This document shows positions 15,337-18,251 of a DNA stretch of 18,251 nucleotides, piece after piece. The notes beneath the pieces were generated by a model. The model did not search any database. It was not told the origin of the DNA and saw only the letters and a list, made by a program, of their open reading frames with translations. A program made the translations under genes and the position numbers. The DNA is from Ruminococcaceae bacterium UBA1741 (lineage in GTDB: Bacteria; Bacillota; Clostridia; Oscillospirales; Acutalibacteraceae): contig DCHX01000001.1 of assembly GCA_002315685.1 (NCBI GenBank), positions 1 to 18,251 on the forward strand, in the 5' to 3' direction. How positions within the stretch are numbered: the stretch's first letter is position 1; every line of letters begins with the position of its first letter.

Positions 15337-16442
15337 TATTTTAACCTCATAGGCATAATTAAATATAAGAAATCTTTATTATTTTCATCAGCCGAGGTAA
15401 TAACAACACCCGAATTTGCACCGTTAAACCTAAATATTATATTTCCGTCATCACAAGCTTTTAATGCTTCACATAAATATCTGCTGTTAAGACCTATTTC
15501 AAATTCCTCTCCTTCAAGAGAAATATTTATTTTTTCTTTTGCTCTTCCTACCGAGGTAGCACAATTCAGAATTAAACTGTCAACACCGAAGGTACATCTT
15601 ATAGGGGTTGAAAAAATATCGTTAATTAAAAGCGAAACTCTGTCAACAGAATCAATAATATCGTGATTATTTATGGTTATTTTTTGATTTGATTCTTCGG
15701 GAATAATTTTTTCGTAATTTACAAAATCTCCCTCTAATAAACGGGCAATAAAAATATATCCGTTAATATTAAATAATATAAGTCTTTTACCTACAATAAT
15801 ATCAACATTTTCGGTATTTTCATCAATAAGCTTAACAACTTCATTTATAGCTTTACCCGATGCGGTAAATTCAATATTTTCGGAAATATTTATTTTTTCT
15901 CTTCTTATAGCAAGTCTGTAACCGTCAATAGCAACAAACTGTATAAAACCGTCTTCTATTTTAATATTAAGACCTGTAAGAATAGGTCTTGTTCCCTCAA
16001 TTTGAGAAACTGCAAATATAGTGCCCTTAACAAGCTCACAAAAAATCTTACCGTCAAGAGAAATTTTACTACCCTCCGAAACAGAAGGCATTTCCGGAAA
16101 GTCATTTGCAGCCATACCCATAATATCAAAGGTGGATTCTCCGCAGGAAATATGACACATTAAACGGTCATCACATTCAATTTCAACCTGAATACCGTTT
16201 AATTTTCTTAAAATATCCGATAATAAACGGGCATTTATTACAATATCGCCTGATTCTTCACATTTGGCGTACATTTCCTTTTTCATACCCATTTCAAGAT
16301 TATATGTAGCAAGAGTTAAAAGACCGTTTTCAGCCGAAATAAGAATACCTTCAAGTATGGGCATAGAGGTTTTATTTGTTACAACCTTTTGAAGCTTTGA
16401 AACAGCATCTAAAAAATCAGCTCTGTTTACTGTAAATTTCAT
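15336..16442 (-). CDS. dnaN: DNA polymerase III beta subunit (sliding clamp)
   Basis: 368 residues from my chosen start. DnaN dimerises into the ring that tethers polymerase to DNA. Three repeated clamp domains are present; recognisable pieces are MKFTVNRADFLDAVSKLQKV, SMPILEGILI, GMAANDFPEMP, a central GTRPILTGLNI and the C-terminal YLIMPMRL. I choose the ATG at 16442, since AAGGA lies 8 bases upstream and the protein then starts with the family's MKF. The in-frame ATG at 16451 has GG directly abutting it and would add only MKK. Preceded by a candidate extended -10 promoter (16478-16506). The stop codon overlaps the yaaA start. Confidence 0.98.
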   Translation of the reverse strand: MKFTVNRADFLDAVSKLQKVVTNKTSMPILEGILISAENGLLTLATYNLEMGMKKEMYAKCEESGDIVINARLLSDILRKLNGIQVEIECDDRLMCHISCGESTFDIMGMAANDFPEMPSVSEGSKISLDGKIFCELVKGTIFAVSQIEGTRPILTGLNIKIEDGFIQFVAIDGYRLAIRREKINISENIEFTASGKAINEVVKLIDENTENVDIIVGKRLILFNINGYIFIARLLEGDFVNYEKIIPEESNQKITINNHDIIDSVDRVSLLINDIFSTPIRCTFGVDSLILNCATSVGRAKEKINISLEGEEFEIGLNSRYLCEALKACDDGNIIFRFNGANSGVVITSADENNKDFLYLIMPMRLK

Positions 16443-16453
16443 TTTTTTCATCC

Positions 16454-16484
16454 TTTTTTTTATAATAATAATTTATTAAAATAA
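16454..16484. other. All-A/T stretch, candidate DNA unwinding element of oriC
   Basis: Thirty-one consecutive A/T bases between the DnaA-trio-like tract (16485-16500) and the dnaN ribosome-binding site. In B. subtilis the region first melted by DnaA lies at the same relative place, next to the trios on the dnaN side. Composition is seen directly; origin function is inferred. Confidence 0.5.
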
Positions 16485-16506
16485 CAGTAGTAGTAAATAA
16501 TGTTAA
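16478..16506 (-). promoter_or_regulatory. Candidate dnaN promoter with extended -10
   Basis: On the minus strand TTAACA (16506-16501), a 17-base spacer and TATTTT (16483-16478) preceded by TGT, an extended -10. The predicted leader is about 30 bases. It overlaps the DnaA-trio-like tract, so the two readings compete or coexist. Confidence 0.4.
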
Positions 16507-16517
16507 AACTGTTAAAA
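16485..16517 (-). other. DnaA-trio-like tract beside two tandem weak DnaA-box-like 9-mers
   Basis: In the dnaA-to-dnaN direction the sequence reads TTACTACTACTG (16496-16485), so the complementary strand read 3' to 5' is AAT GAT GAT GAC. This matches the [G/A]A[T/A] trio pattern described for B. subtilis and has the same orientation. Directly adjacent are TGTTAAAAC and TGTTAAAAA (16501-16509, 16510-16518), a tandem pair resembling degenerate DnaA boxes in reverse orientation. Pattern seen; function inferred. Confidence 0.45.
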
Positions 16518-16550
16518 ATATCATTTTATTAAATAAAAACGATATTTTTA
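16513..16550. repeat. Nested inverted repeat in the dnaA-dnaN gap (inner element)
   Basis: Perfect 10-bp arms TAAAAATATC (16513-16522) and GATATTTTTA (16541-16550) enclose a second perfect inverted repeat, TTTTATT-A-AATAAAA (16524-16538). The whole is a 38-base near-palindrome. It could be a weak terminator, since on the minus strand the second arm is T-rich, or part of the origin structure. Confidence 0.6.
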
Positions 16551-16552
16551 GG

Positions 16553-16655
16553 TGTTAATAAAAAAGTTGATAAAAATTTGATAAGTCTAACAACTTTTTT
16601 TATTAACCTACCGTTTGATAACTATTATGTTTATAAACATTAAAAATGTTGATAA
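16553..16655. promoter_or_regulatory. oriC: Cluster of TTATCAACA-type DnaA boxes, downstream half of oriC
   Basis: Minus-strand 9-mers: TTATTAACA (16561-16553), TTATCAACT (16573-16565), TTATCAAAT (16584-16576), TTATCAAAC (16621-16613) and TTATCAACA (16655-16647, abutting the dnaA stop). TTATAAACA occurs on the plus strand at 16631-16639. The consensus DnaA box is TTATCCACA; these share TTAT..A with an AT-shifted centre. The first three are spaced 12 and 11 bases apart, about one helical turn. A cluster between dnaA and dnaN is the classical oriC place in Firmicutes. Confidence 0.7.
16554..16607. repeat. Large inverted repeat enclosing DnaA boxes
   Basis: Arms GTTAATAAAAAAGTTG (16554-16569) and CAACTTTTTTTATTAAC (16591-16607) are complementary over 16 bp apart from one extra T, with a 21-base loop. 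The left arm and loop contain three of the DnaA-box-like 9-mers. As dnaA mRNA it could form a hairpin with a U-rich right arm and act as a terminator; as DNA it lies at the heart of the putative origin. Confidence 0.65.
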
Positions 16656-17990
16656 CTAATCTATACTTTTAAGATTTTTAATAATATCTTCAACTAATTC
16701 TTTTTCATAAGGCTTATCTTTCAAAAACTCTTCTATTTTGTTTACATTATAAAGAACGGTTGAATGGTCTTTACCAAAGCTTTCACCTATTGCCTTATAA
16801 GACATTTCGGTTGTTTCTCTGGCTATATACATAGCAACCTGCCTTGCAAGAACTAACGGAGCGGTTTTTCTGTTAGAAAGAATATCTCGCTCGGAAACAT
16901 TATAAGTATGCGACACCTCGGCAATAATCTTTTCAATTTTAATAGGCTCGGGCTGTGAATCATTTATTACATCCTTAATAAAGCCTTGAACTATTGAAAT
17001 ATTAGGTGTTTTATTTTGTATATTTATGTAGGCTTGAAGCTTTTTTACAACACCCTCAATTTGCCTTGTATTTACCTTAATATGCTCGGCAATATAGAAA
17101 ACTAAATTTTCGTCAAGCGAAATTCCGCTTTGTTCGGCTTTTTTATTTATAATGCCTACCCTTGTTTCAAAATCGGGAGGAGTAATATCCGCAAAAAGTC
17201 CACTCGCAAAACGGGAACGAATTCTATCGTCAAGGGTTTTAATTTCTTTAAGCGGTCGGTCAAGGGTTACTACAATTTGCTTGTTGTTTTGATAAAGGGC
17301 ATTAAAAGTATTAAAAAATTCCTCTTGGGTTTGCTCTTTACCCGCAATAAAATGAATATCGTCAATCAAAAGTACATCGGTAGTACGGTATTTAGTCCTG
17401 AAATCCTCAATAGTACCGAGTCCCAATTTACCCTCTTGAATAGCACCTATAAGGCGGTTTGTAAAATCTTCGCCACGGGTATATTCAATTTTTTTGTTGG
17501 AAAATTTTTTCTTTATATGATTTTTAATAGCAAGCATTAAATGAGTTTTACCTACACCCGACGGACCGTAAATTACAAGCGGGTTGTAGTTTATAAGACC
17601 GGGATTTTCGGCAACCGCAAATGAAGCCGCCTGTGCAAATCGGTTAGAAGAGCCGACAATAAAGTTTTCAAAGGTAAAAAAATCTTCAAAAGTAAGACCT
17701 TCGCTGAACATTTCGGCGTTTTTAATTTTTTCTTCTTCCTCCTCAATAACAATTTTAGGTACAAGCTCAATTCCCATAATCGTTTTAATAGCGGAAGTAA
17801 GCAATTCCATATAGTTTTGTTCTATAACCGAACACATATATTCGTTGGTATGAGATAAAACAAAACTACCGTTTTCGATATTTTGTGGTTTTAAGTCTTT
17901 GAAGAAACAATCAAAGGCAACTTCGGAGATGGTTTTTTTACATTCTTCGCAAACAGCAATCCAAATTTCTTCTAAAGAATTATTTGCCAT
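16656..17990 (-). CDS. dnaA: Chromosomal replication initiator DnaA
   Basis: 444 residues from my chosen start. DnaA binds DnaA boxes, oligomerises with ATP and melts oriC. Domain I covers about residues 1-75, a short linker (EEEEEKIKNAE region) forms domain II, and AAA+ domain III has Walker A GPSGVGKT (142-149) and Walker B VLLIDDIHF (206-214). Domain IV carries the DNA-binding signature GKDHSTVLYNVNKI (406-419). I start at the ATG at 17990, where GGGGTG stands 7 bases upstream; the in-frame ATG at 18005 (adding five residues, MGCNL) has no ribosome-binding site. The leader holds an AT palindrome and a strong promoter overlapped by a DnaA-box-like 9-mer, suggesting autoregulation. Followed by the DnaA-box cluster. 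Confidence 0.98.
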   Translation of the reverse strand: MANNSLEEIWIAVCEECKKTISEVAFDCFFKDLKPQNIENGSFVLSHTNEYMCSVIEQNYMELLTSAIKTIMGIELVPKIVIEEEEEKIKNAEMFSEGLTFEDFFTFENFIVGSSNRFAQAASFAVAENPGLINYNPLVIYGPSGVGKTHLMLAIKNHIKKKFSNKKIEYTRGEDFTNRLIGAIQEGKLGLGTIEDFRTKYRTTDVLLIDDIHFIAGKEQTQEEFFNTFNALYQNNKQIVVTLDRPLKEIKTLDDRIRSRFASGLFADITPPDFETRVGIINKKAEQSGISLDENLVFYIAEHIKVNTRQIEGVVKKLQAYINIQNKTPNISIVQGFIKDVINDSQPEPIKIEKIIAEVSHTYNVSERDILSNRKTAPLVLARQVAMYIARETTEMSYKAIGESFGKDHSTVLYNVNKIEEFLKDKPYEKELVEDIIKNLKSID

Positions 17991-18039
17991 CAAATTACAC
18001 CCCATTAAAAAATATATAAAGATAAAACTTAATTTTCTA

Positions 18040-18059
18040 TATATATAATATTATATATA
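18040..18059. repeat. 20-bp AT palindrome in the dnaA leader, identical to one in the parA leader
   Basis: TATATATAATATTATATATA, a perfect palindrome, about 8-28 bases after the predicted dnaA transcription start. It is identical to 2738-2757 upstream of parA. Both stand between promoter and start codon. Confidence 0.7.
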
Positions 18060-18073
18060 CTAATACAAATAAG

Positions 18074-18102
18074 ATTATATCATATAGTTACATTCTTTTC
18101 AA
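18074..18102 (-). promoter_or_regulatory. dnaA promoter, sigma-A type with extended -10
   Basis: On the minus strand TTGAAA (18102-18097), a 17-base spacer and a perfect TATAAT (18079-18074) preceded by TGA, an extended -10. The start is predicted near 18067, giving a leader of about 75 bases to the ATG at 17990. TTTTCAACA (18096-18104) on the plus strand covers the -35, so DnaA binding could repress it. Confidence 0.75.
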
Positions 18103-18128
18103 CAACATTTTTACAAAAATGTTGATAA
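18096..18128. promoter_or_regulatory. oriC: Convergent DnaA-box-like pair with a 10-bp inverted repeat, upstream half of oriC
   Basis: TTTTCAACA on the plus strand (18096-18104) and TTATCAACA on the minus strand (18128-18120) face each other. Between and overlapping them is a perfect inverted repeat, CAACATTTTT-AC-AAAAATGTTG (18103-18124). The element lies between the dnaA -35 and the -35 of the divergent rightward promoter, so bound DnaA could touch both. Confidence 0.55.
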
Positions 18129-18143
18129 AACTCAAAAAAACAC

Positions 18144-18172
18144 TTGATACTTTTATAAAAGTGTGTTATTAT
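18144..18172 (+). promoter_or_regulatory. Strong rightward promoter divergent from dnaA
   Basis: TTGATA (18144-18149), a 17-base spacer and TATTAT (18167-18172), each five of six matches to consensus. Transcription would begin near 18179 and leave the window to the right. In Firmicutes the gene divergent from dnaA is usually rpmH; here no start codon with ribosome-binding site appears in the remaining 70 bases, and a tRNA-like sequence begins at 18224. Confidence 0.7.
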
Positions 18173-18223
18173 ATCTTGGCGCTGAGAAAAAGCAATAAAA
18201 AATTATTATAAAAGTTAATATTT

Positions 18224-18251
18224 CGGGGTGTAGTGCGGTTGGCTGCCGGTT
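18224..18251 (+). tRNA. Possible 5' part of a tRNA-like RNA, cut by window edge
   Basis: CGGGGTG followed by TA and GTGC resembles the acceptor strand, positions 8-9 and D-stem of bacterial proline-type tRNAs, and a GG pair falls where G18-G19 should be. However, A14 and A21 are replaced and the next bases (GCCG) do not pair with GTGC, so the D-stem is broken. It may be a degenerate tRNA, another structured RNA, an assembly-edge artefact or chance. The strong promoter 45 bases upstream supports a transcribed RNA of some kind. Confidence 0.25.

Noticed and set aside
17991..18005. Upstream ATG at 18005 as the dnaA start
   Set aside because: No ribosome-binding site precedes it, while the ATG at 17990 has GGGGTG at the right distance and gives a more typical N-terminus.
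1..18251. CRISPR arrays, insertion sequences, prophage, integrase, toxin-antitoxin or other defence loci
   Set aside because: No regularly spaced repeats, transposase or integrase motifs, or defence-protein domains were seen. The CPBP gene alone is not evidence of an abortive-infection system.

Overview
This window is the chromosomal origin region of a low-GC, endospore-forming Firmicute, most likely in class Clostridia. The evidence is the block dnaA-dnaN-yaaA-recF-remB-gyrB-gyrA, a chromosomal parA/parB pair with two consensus parS sites, and two sporulation-type proteins (SpoVAE and a SpoVB-like flippase). I could not place it more precisely from sequence alone. All but one of the protein genes lie on the minus strand. 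They read leftward away from the origin, in the same direction as the leftward replication fork.

Right end (about 16,440-18,251): dnaA sits between two AT-rich non-coding segments that look like a two-part origin similar to that of Bacillus subtilis. Upstream of dnaA there is a strong dnaA promoter, two DnaA-box-like 9-mers of the TTATCAACA type, an AT palindrome, and a strong divergent promoter. That promoter reads out of the window toward a possible, unusual tRNA-like sequence. Between dnaA and dnaN there are several more TTATCAACA-type boxes, two large adjacent inverted repeats, a DnaA-trio-like tract and an all-A/T stretch beside dnaN.

Middle (6,214-16,442): ten tightly packed minus-strand genes, dnaN, yaaA, recF, remB, gyrB, gyrA, a CPBP membrane protease, an unrecognised membrane protein, tadA and a short QueG-like iron-sulfur protein. 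Several overlap by stop/start fusion (TAATG) or by 11-14 bases. I see no terminator between them. At 6,214-6,231 the last gene runs 18 bases into the convergent SpoVB-like flippase, the only plus-strand gene.

Left part (1-4,722): rarA and then spoVAE, followed by a clear terminator. Next is a complete parA-parB-EamA transcription unit with its own promoter, a parS site just after the predicted transcription start, and a terminator at 75-105. The second parS lies just upstream of spoVAE. At the extreme left edge a TTGACA hexamer preceded by phased T-tracts looks like the upstream half of a strong leftward promoter whose -10 lies outside the window.

Most genes are core functions: initiation (DnaA, DnaN), fork repair (RecF, RarA), supercoiling (GyrA, GyrB), origin segregation (ParA, ParB, parS) and wobble-base tRNA modification (TadA, perhaps the QueG-like protein). 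I found no CRISPR array, insertion sequence, prophage or toxin-antitoxin locus. The most interesting signals are in the non-coding DNA: the origin architecture, a 20-bp AT palindrome shared by the dnaA and parA leaders, and the placement of parAB/parS on the gyrase side of the origin. No stretch longer than about 300 bases lacks a gene.
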